20,466 bases of DNA from Ktedonobacterales bacterium (GTDB lineage Bacteria; Chloroflexota; Ktedonobacteria; Ktedonobacterales; JADMIN01). The notes below the pieces were generated by a model. It saw nothing but the letters and a program-made list of their open reading frames with translations. It was not told the DNA's origin and did not search any database. Both the position numbers and the translations under genes were made by a program. Below are positions 1 through 5,737 of the stretch, in pieces (position 1 is the first letter of the stretch; every line of letters begins with the position of its first letter). The stretch lies in assembly GCA_025935235.1 (NCBI GenBank), contig JAICVT010000033.1:1-20466 (forward strand), given 5' to 3'.

Positions 1-312
1 ATGACGCGGGACAATGCTGGACAATACCGGATGACATCGCGCTCGCCGCCGCGCTGCGAGCAGGCGGAGGTCAGTATACCACGCTCGCTGGCTCCGATTG
101 GCCGAGTGGTATGGCCTCTCTTGGTATGTAATCGGTCACTTTTTACGCTATTTTGCCGTCGAATTATGTAACCCAGGGCGGGGGTCGTTCGTCATATGTG
201 CATCGTGCCATGTCGCTTACTTGATTATGAGCCAGGCGACGTGCGAAAATTGTCATGTGCGAATGAGACCGCACTGCAAGATGGCGCCCAGGCGCCAGTG
301 AGGAGCGTGACG
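1..312. other. Intergenic region upstream of the KGG-repeat gene
   Basis: No convincing gene is seen here. A 56-codon open frame runs from the first base to 171, but it has no visible ribosome binding site and no recognisable protein features. GGACAAT occurs twice 11 bp apart (9-15 and 20-26). Bases 120-260 are more AT-rich than the rest of the window, as expected for a promoter region. A weak candidate promoter is TTGATT (221-226), 18 bp, GAAAAT (245-250); it is too poor to call. Confidence 0.5.
282..297. promoter_or_regulatory. Perfect 16-bp palindrome just before a Shine-Dalgarno
   Basis: TGGCGCC-CA-GGCGCCA is a perfect inverted repeat with 7-bp arms and a 2-base centre. It ends three bases before the GAGGAG ribosome binding site (300-305) of the KGG-repeat gene. 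As DNA it could be an operator. As RNA a 2-base loop is too tight, so two or three inner pairs would open. The function is unknown. Confidence 0.4.
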
Positions 313-609
313 ATGGCGGACCAGGCGAAACGCCCAGGCCGCAAGCGTGGTCCTGTGGCGGGGACAGCGGAAGCGCGGCGTGGTGGACAGGCTGTGCGTG
401 AAAAGTACGGCGCCGAGTTCTTCTCGCGGATTGGCAAGAAGGGCGGCGACACCGTGCGACGCGAACACGGTTCGGAGTTCTACACGGAGATTGGCCGCAA
501 GGGAGGGGAGACGACCAAGCGACGTCGCGGCTCGGAGTTCTACGCGCAGATTGGCAAGAAGGGCGGCGAGAGCAATCGCTCGCGCCCCAAGGGCGCCGCG
601 AAGAGCTAA
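313..609 (+). CDS. KGG-repeat (GsiB-like) general stress protein
   Basis: A 98-residue, very basic and hydrophilic protein made mostly of three exact-length 20-residue repeats (residues 24-43, 44-63, 64-83) plus the start of a fourth. Each repeat follows the plan GG-x(3)-R/K-x(3)-G-S/A-E-F-Y/F-x(2)-I-G-K/R-K. This is the KGG repeat of stress-induced proteins such as Bacillus GsiB, usually linked to desiccation, osmotic or general stress. An Arg/Lys-rich N-terminus precedes the repeats and a short basic tail follows. There is no signal peptide or membrane segment, so it should be cytoplasmic. The ATG at 313 is chosen because GAGGAG lies 7 bases upstream; an in-frame ATG at 196 would add 39 residues unlike the family. 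It is monocistronic, and its 3' end faces the opposite-strand lipoprotein gene. The biochemical role of KGG proteins is not established. Confidence 0.9.
   Translation: MADQAKRPGRKRGPVAGTAEARRGGQAVREKYGAEFFSRIGKKGGDTVRREHGSEFYTEIGRKGGETTKRRRGSEFYAQIGKKGGESNRSRPKGAAKS
382..561 (+). repeat. Three in-frame 60-bp repeats encoding KGG units
   Basis: Three consecutive 60-bp units encode the 20-residue KGG repeats. The second and third units share most bases, for example around the GAGTTCTAC and ATTGGC-AAG segments. The first is more diverged. The exact period with no indels suggests expansion by in-frame duplication. Confidence 0.8.
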
Positions 610-626
610 TCACTGACCCACGCGCC

Positions 627-664
627 AAAAGGAGCGCCTCCATCTCATGCGGATGGTGGCGCTC
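627..664 (-). terminator. Rho-independent terminator of the BNR lipoprotein gene
   Basis: A 13-bp stem (632-644 with 652-664, one mismatch) with a 7-base loop. Read on the minus strand the stem is followed at once by TTTT (630-627), so it fits termination of the minus-strand lipoprotein gene that stops at 727. On the plus strand the stem lies 22 bases past the KGG gene stop but lacks a following T run, so it may serve both convergent genes unequally. Confidence 0.65.
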
Positions 665-673
665 TCGTGCGTG

Positions 674-709
674 CGGAACCTCTCCCCCTGCCCCCTCCCC
701 TTCAGGGAG
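674..709. repeat. Dispersed GC-rich intergenic repeat, copy 1
   Basis: A 36-bp C-rich stretch beginning CGGAACCTCTCCCCCTG and ending TTCAGGGAG. The same 36 bases occur in reverse orientation at 18820-18855, and looser relatives are at 12783-12810, 12991-13020, 16079-16105 and 18751-18775. All lie between genes. Units of this CTCTCCCC/GGGGAGAG type are known as abundant intergenic palindromes in many GC-rich genomes; no mobility function is visible. Confidence 0.75.
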
Positions 710-726
710 AGGAATCCAGGCTGGGA

Positions 727-2121
727 TTACCCACGCGGCGCCAGCGGCTGCCAGATCAGGCGATAGGCGCCCGCGTCGCGCAGGGTCGTGCAGCCGGGGC
801 CGCAGGATTCGCTCTCGCCATCGCCGGGACCGGAGATGCGGGTTAGCGCGATGACGCGCTCAGGCTTGCCCGCGCCGCCGGGAGCCAGCGCCAGCGACAT
901 CACCAGGCGGCCCGCCATCGCCCACTGCGCCACCGGCTGCGCCGCGCCGGGCGCCAGCCGCCAGAGCGTCGCCAGCACATCTGGGCCAACGTCGAAGGGG
1001 CTGTTCTGCTGGCTGGTCGCCAGATAGCACGAGCCGTCGGCGCTCATCTGCGCACCCGGCTGCACGGCGCCGCCAAAGGAGCGACGTAGCGCCTGCACCA
1101 CCCCGCCGCGCCATGTGTGCCCGCCATCGTCGCTGGCCAGCAGCGCCACATCCTTCTGTTCCGGCGCTGGATAGCTGACAAAACCCTGCTGGCCCGGCGA
1201 GACTGTCGGCTGCGGTGGCGCGGTGGAGGCGGGGGTGACGGTCGGCGCGGTCGCCACGTTGGGCGCGTTGTCGGAAACCGTCATCGTGGCGCAGATTTGG
1301 CCGGGATGCGCTGGATTAGCGGCCAGTTGCGCGGAGAATACACGGCCATCGGCCACCGGGAGGCTTTGCGAGACGACACGCCAGGTCGCGCCGCCATCAT
1401 CCGAGCGTTCGATTGTGCTTGCCCCGACGCCGTATGCTGGCTCCGAGCCGAGCCGCAGCCACGCCGAGCCGCTAGCATCGAGCGGCGCGATGGTAGCCTC
1501 GCCTGCGGCGATCCCCACAGGAGCGATATTCGCCGCATCACCGCCCTTTTCGATGGTTCTCCACGTCAGCCCGCCATCCTCGCTGACGGAGAAGGGCCGC
1601 CCGCTGCTCGTGTAGAGGCGTCCATCCAGCGCAACGGCGCCGTCGAGCCAGGCAATCTGCGGCGGGTTGGCGTTTGTGGAGGTGTCAAGTGGTACGGTGC
1701 GCCAGGTCGTCCCTGCGTCCCGGCTGATGGAAATCGAGGCGTTCAGCGCATCCACCGAGATGACCAGCCCGTGACCGCCCGGCGGCATGAAGATCGATGA
1801 GCCGGAGCGTGGCGTCAGGCTATCGAGCGCTTGCCAGCTCGCGCCGCCATCCTCCGAGCGCCACAGCCGCGCGTCGGGCGGCGGATCAGCGCTGGCCTGC
1901 GCGCGCCCGCCAATGGCCGCGATGATCAGTCCGGGGATGTCGGGGCTGACGGCATAGTGCGCCGCCTGCCCGCTATCGGGCGGGGTGATGTCAGTCCAGC
2001 CCGCTGGAGGCGCGGTGTTGACGCCGGAGAGCGCTTGCCCGCAGCCAGCCAGCAGCAGGCCAAGCGCGCCGAGTGCCAGCGCCAGCCTGCTCCAGCGCCT
2101 GCCGCTTCTGATGCCAGCCAT
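727..2121 (-). CDS. Secreted BNR/Asp-box beta-propeller lipoprotein
   Basis: A 464-residue predicted lipoprotein. Basic residues up to 12 are followed by a hydrophobic stretch and the lipobox LLAGC with the lipidated Cys at 27. The body has five Asp-boxes of the form S-x-D-x-G-x-T/S-W (about 89-96, 133-140, 180-187, 240-247, 330-337). This is the signature of BNR/sialidase-type beta-propellers, which are also found in non-enzymatic exported proteins. A Thr/Pro-rich linker lies at about 291-312. The sialidase RIP motif and catalytic arginine triad are not evident, so enzyme activity should not be assumed. The ATG at 2121 is preferred (GCGAGG about 7 bases upstream) over a GTG at 2151, which would put ten extra residues before the signal sequence. 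Transcription is divergent from the dehydrogenase at 2644. The ligand is unknown. Confidence 0.8.
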   Translation of the reverse strand: MAGIRSGRRWSRLALALGALGLLLAGCGQALSGVNTAPPAGWTDITPPDSGQAAHYAVSPDIPGLIIAAIGGRAQASADPPPDARLWRSEDGGASWQALDSLTPRSGSSIFMPPGGHGLVISVDALNASISISRDAGTTWRTVPLDTSTNANPPQIAWLDGAVALDGRLYTSSGRPFSVSEDGGLTWRTIEKGGDAANIAPVGIAAGEATIAPLDASGSAWLRLGSEPAYGVGASTIERSDDGGATWRVVSQSLPVADGRVFSAQLAANPAHPGQICATMTVSDNAPNVATAPTVTPASTAPPQPTVSPGQQGFVSYPAPEQKDVALLASDDGGHTWRGGVVQALRRSFGGAVQPGAQMSADGSCYLATSQQNSPFDVGPDVLATLWRLAPGAAQPVAQWAMAGRLVMSLALAPGGAGKPERVIALTRISGPGDGESESCGPGCTTLRDAGAYRLIWQPLAPRG

Positions 2122-2334
2122 AACCCGCCTCGCTTCCTGATGCAGTGACACTTACTAGCTATGACGACAGCGGTGGATGCGTTTTACCGGGCATCTGCGG
2201 GTCGCCTGTCCGGCGGGCGCTCGTCTCCTGGGGAACATTGTGATACCCTCGGCCCCTGCTGTGCCCCTGCTGTGATGCGGCTGTGCCATCCGCAGGCGAC
2301 AGTAGCCTTCAAGACTCGTGTATTATGGGGGAAG

Positions 2335-2361
2335 GGATCGCATGGATCGCATGGATTGCAC
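2335..2361. repeat. Three tandem 9-bp repeats
   Basis: GGATCGCAT occurs twice without gap (2335-2343, 2344-2352), followed by a diverged third unit GGATTGCAC (2353-2361). The block lies directly after the candidate -10 TATTAT. It could be an iterated protein-binding site or simple slippage; the sequence does not decide. Confidence 0.7.
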
Positions 2362-2400
2362 GAGAGGTCCGGACGGAGCCTGGATGGTTCCAAAGCGGAC

Positions 2401-2512
2401 GTGATCGAGGTGTGGACGCCTGTCCACAAGGCTCGATCACATGGCTGCCTGGTCGTAGGTGTCCGTAGTGCGCGCCCTGCGCGCAAAGTGGAACCAGGCG
2501 TGCGACGCACGA
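2401..2512 (+). ncRNA. Candidate structured leader or small RNA (unidentified)
   Basis: Several strong pairings lie in series. Hairpin A: GTGATCGAG (2401-2409) with CTCGATCAC (2432-2440), continued inward by TGTGGAC (2411-2417) with GTCCACA (2422-2428) around a GCCT loop, 16 bp in all with small bulges. Element B: GCCTGGT (2447-2453) with ACCAGGC (2493-2499), enclosing TGCGCGC (2469-2475) with GCGCGCA (2479-2485) around a CCT loop. Element C: CGTGC (2499-2503) with GCACG (2507-2511). All are on the strand of the dehydrogenase and 130-240 bases before its start. It does not match the consensus of tmRNA, RNase P RNA, SRP RNA or a T-box as I know them. Calling it an RNA is an inference from pairing alone; the hairpins could instead be DNA dyads. 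Confidence 0.35.
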
Positions 2513-2607
2513 TGGGGCGCTGACGAATCTGCCGCTATCTGGATGGGCGGCGCGACACCGAGGAAGCGATTGTCGTCCCTCGCAGTGCGTTCTGGCGCGT
2601 TCTGGCC

Positions 2608-2625
2608 TGTGACACATGTGCCACA
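2608..2625. promoter_or_regulatory. 18-bp imperfect palindrome before the dehydrogenase RBS
   Basis: TGTGACACATGTGCCACA matches its own reverse complement at 16 of 18 positions. It ends 3 bases before AAGGAG (2629-2634), the ribosome binding site of the gene starting at 2644. The position suits an operator for a dimeric regulator. The half-site resembles the TGTGA of CRP/FNR-family sites, but the spacing differs from the E. coli CRP consensus, so no regulator is named. Confidence 0.5.
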
Positions 2626-2643
2626 ACGAAGGAGTAAGGCGGC

Positions 2644-3696
2644 ATGAAGGCATTTGTCATGCGCGGTATCGGGCGTGTTGGTTTCGCCGATAAGCCGATC
2701 CCGACCCCAGGTCCCGATGATGTGATCGTCAAAACCACGCGCGCGCTGATTTGCACGTCCGACTCGCATACCGTGCGCGGAGCGATCGGCCCGCGCGAAA
2801 ACCTGACGCTGGGGCATGAGGCGGTCGGCGTGGTTCACCAGGTGGGCAGCAATGTGAAGCTGTTCAAGCCCGGTGACCGTGTGCTCGTCGGCGCGATTAC
2901 CCCTGACTGGGGTGACCCGGCCTCGCAGGCGGGCCACTCGTCGCAATCGGGCGCGCCACTGGGTGGGTGGAAATTCTCCAACACCAAGGATGGCGTCTTC
3001 GCGGAGTACTTCCATGTCAACGAAGGCGACGCCAATATGGCGAAGATTCCCGACAGCGTCTCGGATGAAGCAGCCGTGTACTGCGCCGATATGCTCTCCA
3101 CTGGCTTCATGGGCGCTGAGAACGGCTACATCCCCATTGGGGGTACAGTGGCGGTCTTCGCCGAAGGGCCAGTCGGACTGATGGCGACCGCAGGCGCGAA
3201 GCTGCGCGGCGCGGGCCTGATTATTGGTGTGGAGTCCGTGCCGCAGCGGCAGGAACTCGCGCGTCACTTCGGCGCCGATGTGATTGTTGACTTCAGCAAG
3301 GAAGACGCGGTCGCGCGCATTCTCGCGCTGACAGGCGGCATTGGCGTGGACACCGCGATCGAGGCGCTCGGCTCGGATGTCACCTTCCAGAGCTGCGTCA
3401 AAGTGACCAAGGCAGGCGGGTTCATCTCGAACTGTGGCTACCACGGTGAGGGCGAGTTCGTGCATGTGCCGCGCGTCGAGTGGGGCGTGGGGATGGCGGA
3501 GAAGACCATTACCACCGGTCTGTGCCCCGGTGGCCGACTGCGCATGGAACGCCTGCTGCGCATCCTGGAGATGAAGCGGGTTGACCCGACCGTGATGACC
3601 AGCCACACCTTCGCTTTCGACGACATGGAGCGGGCGTTTGAGGTGATGGATAAGAAGCTGGACGGGGTCATCAAGCCGCTGATCGTCTTCGAGTGA
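2644..3696 (+). CDS. Zinc-dependent secondary alcohol dehydrogenase (MDR family)
   Basis: A 350-residue medium-chain dehydrogenase that should interconvert secondary alcohols and ketones (or related alcohols) with a nicotinamide cofactor in the cytoplasm. It follows the Thermoanaerobacter/Clostridium beijerinckii secondary-ADH pattern along its whole length, including ITPDW, GWKFSN, DGVF-EYFHVN, GPVGLMA-AGAKLRGAG and CPGGRLRMERL. The catalytic zinc ligands align as Cys37, His58-Glu59 and Asp149. The structural-zinc cysteine cluster of horse-liver-type enzymes is absent, as in this subfamily. Positions that hold the NADP phosphate in the Thermoanaerobacter enzyme (Gly198, Ser199, Arg200, Tyr218) are Glu197, Ser198, Val199 and Phe217 here, which argues for NAD(H). 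The ATG at 2644 has AAGGAG 9 bases upstream. The gene stands alone, with a strong hairpin after the stop and an unusual leader before the start. Confidence 0.92.
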   Translation: MKAFVMRGIGRVGFADKPIPTPGPDDVIVKTTRALICTSDSHTVRGAIGPRENLTLGHEAVGVVHQVGSNVKLFKPGDRVLVGAITPDWGDPASQAGHSSQSGAPLGGWKFSNTKDGVFAEYFHVNEGDANMAKIPDSVSDEAAVYCADMLSTGFMGAENGYIPIGGTVAVFAEGPVGLMATAGAKLRGAGLIIGVESVPQRQELARHFGADVIVDFSKEDAVARILALTGGIGVDTAIEALGSDVTFQSCVKVTKAGGFISNCGYHGEGEFVHVPRVEWGVGMAEKTITTGLCPGGRLRMERLLRILEMKRVDPTVMTSHTFAFDDMERAFEVMDKKLDGVIKPLIVFE

Positions 3697-3737
3697 TACG
3701 AGGTCCGCATCTGGCTCGGGGCGCATCCGTTATAGCC

Positions 3738-3777
3738 AGGTCGCGGCGCGTTGCGAACCGGCAATGCGCCGCGACCT
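3738..3777 (+). terminator. Strong GC hairpin after the dehydrogenase gene
   Basis: A 17-bp stem (3738-3754 with 3761-3777, one G-U pair) with loop GAACCG begins 42 bases after the dehydrogenase stop. Only a modest T-containing run (TCTGTGGTTG) follows on the plus strand. It is placed as a terminator by position and stability; it could also block the minus-strand transcript of the next operon. Confidence 0.6.
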
Positions 3778-3878
3778 CTGTGGTTGACGCCGCTGATTGC
3801 GCTGAATTGGCGCGACCGTAACCGAGCGGGCATGCGGGCGCCATAAGCGCATCAAGCCACGGTTCGCGCGCTACGATC

Positions 3879-4157
3879 TCACTCGGCTGTAGATATACCG
3901 CGCTGCCCTCGCCGCCTCGCCAGCAGCGCGGCCACGCCGACCGCCAGGATGCCGACCCACACGGCCACCAGGCTCGCCTGGATGCGGTCGAGCAGCAGCG
4001 CGCCCAGCCAGCCGCCCAGCAGCGCGCCCAGCGCGCTCAGCGCGGGCAACCTTAGCCAGCGCAGGCCTCCCCGGCCAGCGGGCGTCAGCCGCGCGAGCAG
4101 CGCCACGCCGCCGATCACAACGCCCAGCCCCAGCCAGAGCAGCGAGAGCATCAACAT
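3879..4157 (-). CDS. Small GlsB/YeaQ/YmgE-like membrane protein
   Basis: A 92-residue protein made almost wholly of three predicted membrane helices (about residues 1-23, 38-60 and 61-83). A Gly/Arg-rich loop follows helix 1 and the C-terminus is basic. The second helix carries ALGALLGGWLGALL, the small-residue pattern of the GlsB/YeaQ/YmgE (transglycosylase-associated) family, whose members are about this length and are stress-linked with unknown biochemistry. The ATG at 4157 is used because GGAG lies 8 bases upstream. A frame open to 4259 would overlap the preceding gene and add a non-membrane Arg-rich stretch. It starts 31 bases after the alpha/beta hydrolase stop on the same strand, so the two are probably cotranscribed. 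The family call rests on topology and one motif. Confidence 0.65.
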   Translation of the reverse strand: MLMLSLLWLGLGVVIGGVALLARLTPAGRGGLRWLRLPALSALGALLGGWLGALLLDRIQASLVAVWVGILAVGVAALLARRRGQRGISTAE

Positions 4158-4188
4158 GGATAACTCCTTCCGACCGCGCCTGGTTCCA

Positions 4189-5424
4189 CTACGCCACGGC
4201 GCCGAGCGTCGCCACCAGAATCTGATAGAGCGACCAGCCGTCGTGGATCGTCTGGCCAATGCCCAGCCCTGACTTCACCTCGACATGCTGGAAGATGCTG
4301 AACTCGACGAACTCGTGCGGATGGCCCAGCCGCGTCAGCGCCGCCGCGAAGTCGCGCGACTCGGTGAACGGCACGTAGATGTCGCTCTGGTCGTGCAGCA
4401 GATAGACCGGCGCGTGGATCTGCCCGACCACGCTGCTCGGCGAGAGGCTGGCCAGCAGCGTGTGGCCCTCCGCTGGCAGCGCGGCCAGATTGGCCGCCAC
4501 GCGGTCGGGCTGGTCGCCCACCAGCAGATGATACGCCGCCTGCCCGGCGGGCGAGAGTCGCGCCTGATCGGCGGGCGAGAGCGAGAGGCCATTGAGGGTG
4601 TTGAAACCCGAGTAAAGCAGCGTCTGATCCGCTTCGGGCAGGGTCAGCGCGATCGTGTTGGCCAGCGCCTGAATCGGCACAGGATCAGGCTGCCACTCAA
4701 CCAATCGCCCATCCACCGCCAGCGCGCGGCGGCCCATATCGCGCAGCAGGCTCGTGGCGTTGTAGTAGCCGCCGAAGCTCAGCGCGAAACCCAGCGTATC
4801 GCGGATGCGCGGATCGGCGGCGGCCATCATCCCCAGCGAGCCGCCCGCGCTCAGGCCGACGATGCCCACATGACGCGCATCCACTCCCGGCGTGTGTTGT
4901 AGCGCCAGCGTGGCCTGTACGACGGCGTCCACCGTGGCGGGAACGAGCGTATAGCTCATCAGCGTGTCGGTGGTCACCGTCATCGCCACCACGCCTGTGC
5001 GCGCCAGCGATTGCGCCAGATTGACGAACTGCGGCACACCGCGATTGTCGCCGACGCCAGAGATCAGCAGCAGCCCCTGGCGCGCGCCGGGGATCGGCGG
5101 GGTGGGCGTCGTCGGCGCGTAGATGTCGAGGTAGACCGGGCCATCCTGCGAGGCGATGGTGCGCTGCGTGTGGCGAATGGGATCGCCCGCCACCGCCAGC
5201 ATCGGCGGCTCGGCGCCCGTCAGCAACGCAGGCAGCAGCAGCGCCGCCCGCACGCCAGCCCGTCCGGTCGGTGTCACCGTCACCAGCAGGCAGACGACGA
5301 ACGCCAGCGCCAGCGCGCCGCGCGCCACCAGCGCCACGCGACCGCGCCAGCCGCGCCGCTTGCGCGTGGCAGACGGGCTGGCCGTGGAGATTGGCTGAGT
5401 TGTGGTCGTTCGCGCGTCTCGCAT
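4189..5424 (-). CDS. Membrane-anchored alpha/beta hydrolase
   Basis: A 411-residue protein. A basic Ser/Thr-rich N-terminus precedes one membrane segment at about 31-50, which should leave the rest outside the membrane. The extracytoplasmic part has the alpha/beta-hydrolase order: strand and oxyanion region LLLISGVGDNRG (118-129), nucleophile elbow GLSAGG with Ser192, acid LLHDQSD with Asp348, and base FQH with His380. It resembles the dienelactone hydrolase / acyl-peptidase-type branch; the substrate cannot be inferred. A possible lid lies between about 225 and 330. The start is uncertain: ATG at 5424 has a weak AGG 10 bases upstream, while an in-frame ATG at 5469 would add 15 residues and has no visible ribosome site. 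It probably forms an operon with the small membrane protein 31 bases downstream. Confidence 0.8.
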   Translation of the reverse strand: MRDARTTTTQPISTASPSATRKRRGWRGRVALVARGALALAFVVCLLVTVTPTGRAGVRAALLLPALLTGAEPPMLAVAGDPIRHTQRTIASQDGPVYLDIYAPTTPTPPIPGARQGLLLISGVGDNRGVPQFVNLAQSLARTGVVAMTVTTDTLMSYTLVPATVDAVVQATLALQHTPGVDARHVGIVGLSAGGSLGMMAAADPRIRDTLGFALSFGGYYNATSLLRDMGRRALAVDGRLVEWQPDPVPIQALANTIALTLPEADQTLLYSGFNTLNGLSLSPADQARLSPAGQAAYHLLVGDQPDRVAANLAALPAEGHTLLASLSPSSVVGQIHAPVYLLHDQSDIYVPFTESRDFAAALTRLGHPHEFVEFSIFQHVEVKSGLGIGQTIHDGWSLYQILVATLGAVA

Positions 5425-5737
5425 GCTGATTCTACCTGTCGGCGCTCCGTCATCTCGTCGCGTGGTCATCTATTGGCACTACTGGCACTACGGCGAAACT
5501 GCGTGGCGCGTCACAGTGCGCGCGGCGCGGCGGCGCTATACTTGACTGGGCTTGGCTGGCGCCTTGCTGAGAGGATGTGGCGCTGGCGTCGCCACGATGC
5601 GCCATCGCTCGTTGTACTGGTTGGGCTAAGTGGCGCACCGCACGGCGGCATACTATCGTTAGCGCCACGGCGACCGGCACTGGATTGAATCGGATTGAAT
5701 CGCACGGGATCAGAGGCGAATGCGGGAGGCGGCCAGG
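5425..5737. other. Divergent intergenic region with two short tandem duplications
   Basis: This 313-bp gap lies between the hydrolase (-) and GH3 (+) genes. It holds TGGCACTAC twice in tandem (5474-5482, 5483-5491) and GGATTGAATC twice in tandem (5682-5691, 5692-5701). The second pair ends 22 bases before the GGGAGG ribosome site of the GH3 gene. No clear promoter, RNA or small gene was recognised. Confidence 0.55.

Larger units (their letters stand above)
2122..2643. other. Long divergent intergenic region with repeats and hairpins
   Basis: This 522-bp gap separates the lipoprotein (-) and dehydrogenase (+) genes. No open frame in it looks like a real protein. It contains a possible -10 (TATTAT, 2321-2326) with a poor -35, three 9-bp tandem repeats (2335-2361), a run of nested hairpins (2401-2512), a direct GTTCTGGC repeat (2589-2596 and 2599-2606) and an 18-bp imperfect palindrome just before the ribosome binding site. 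If transcription starts near 2333, the dehydrogenase mRNA would have a leader of about 310 bases. Confidence 0.6.

Noticed and set aside
1..171. Possible 56-residue ORF from the first base
   Set aside because: It has no ribosome binding site inside the window and no protein-like pattern; its start coincides with the window edge by chance.
2480..2505. T-box-like segment (AGTGGAACCAGGCG)
   Set aside because: It only loosely resembles the T-box antiterminator core, the surrounding stems do not fit, and the downstream gene is not an aminoacyl-tRNA synthetase or amino-acid gene.
2608..2625. Canonical CRP binding site
   Set aside because: The half-site TGTGA is present, but the other half is TGCCACA and the spacing is not the TGTGA-N6-TCACA arrangement. 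It is kept as an unnamed palindrome.
2437..3726. Minus-strand open frame of 429 codons
   Set aside because: It lies opposite the dehydrogenase, which has full-length family similarity. The antisense product has no recognisable motif.
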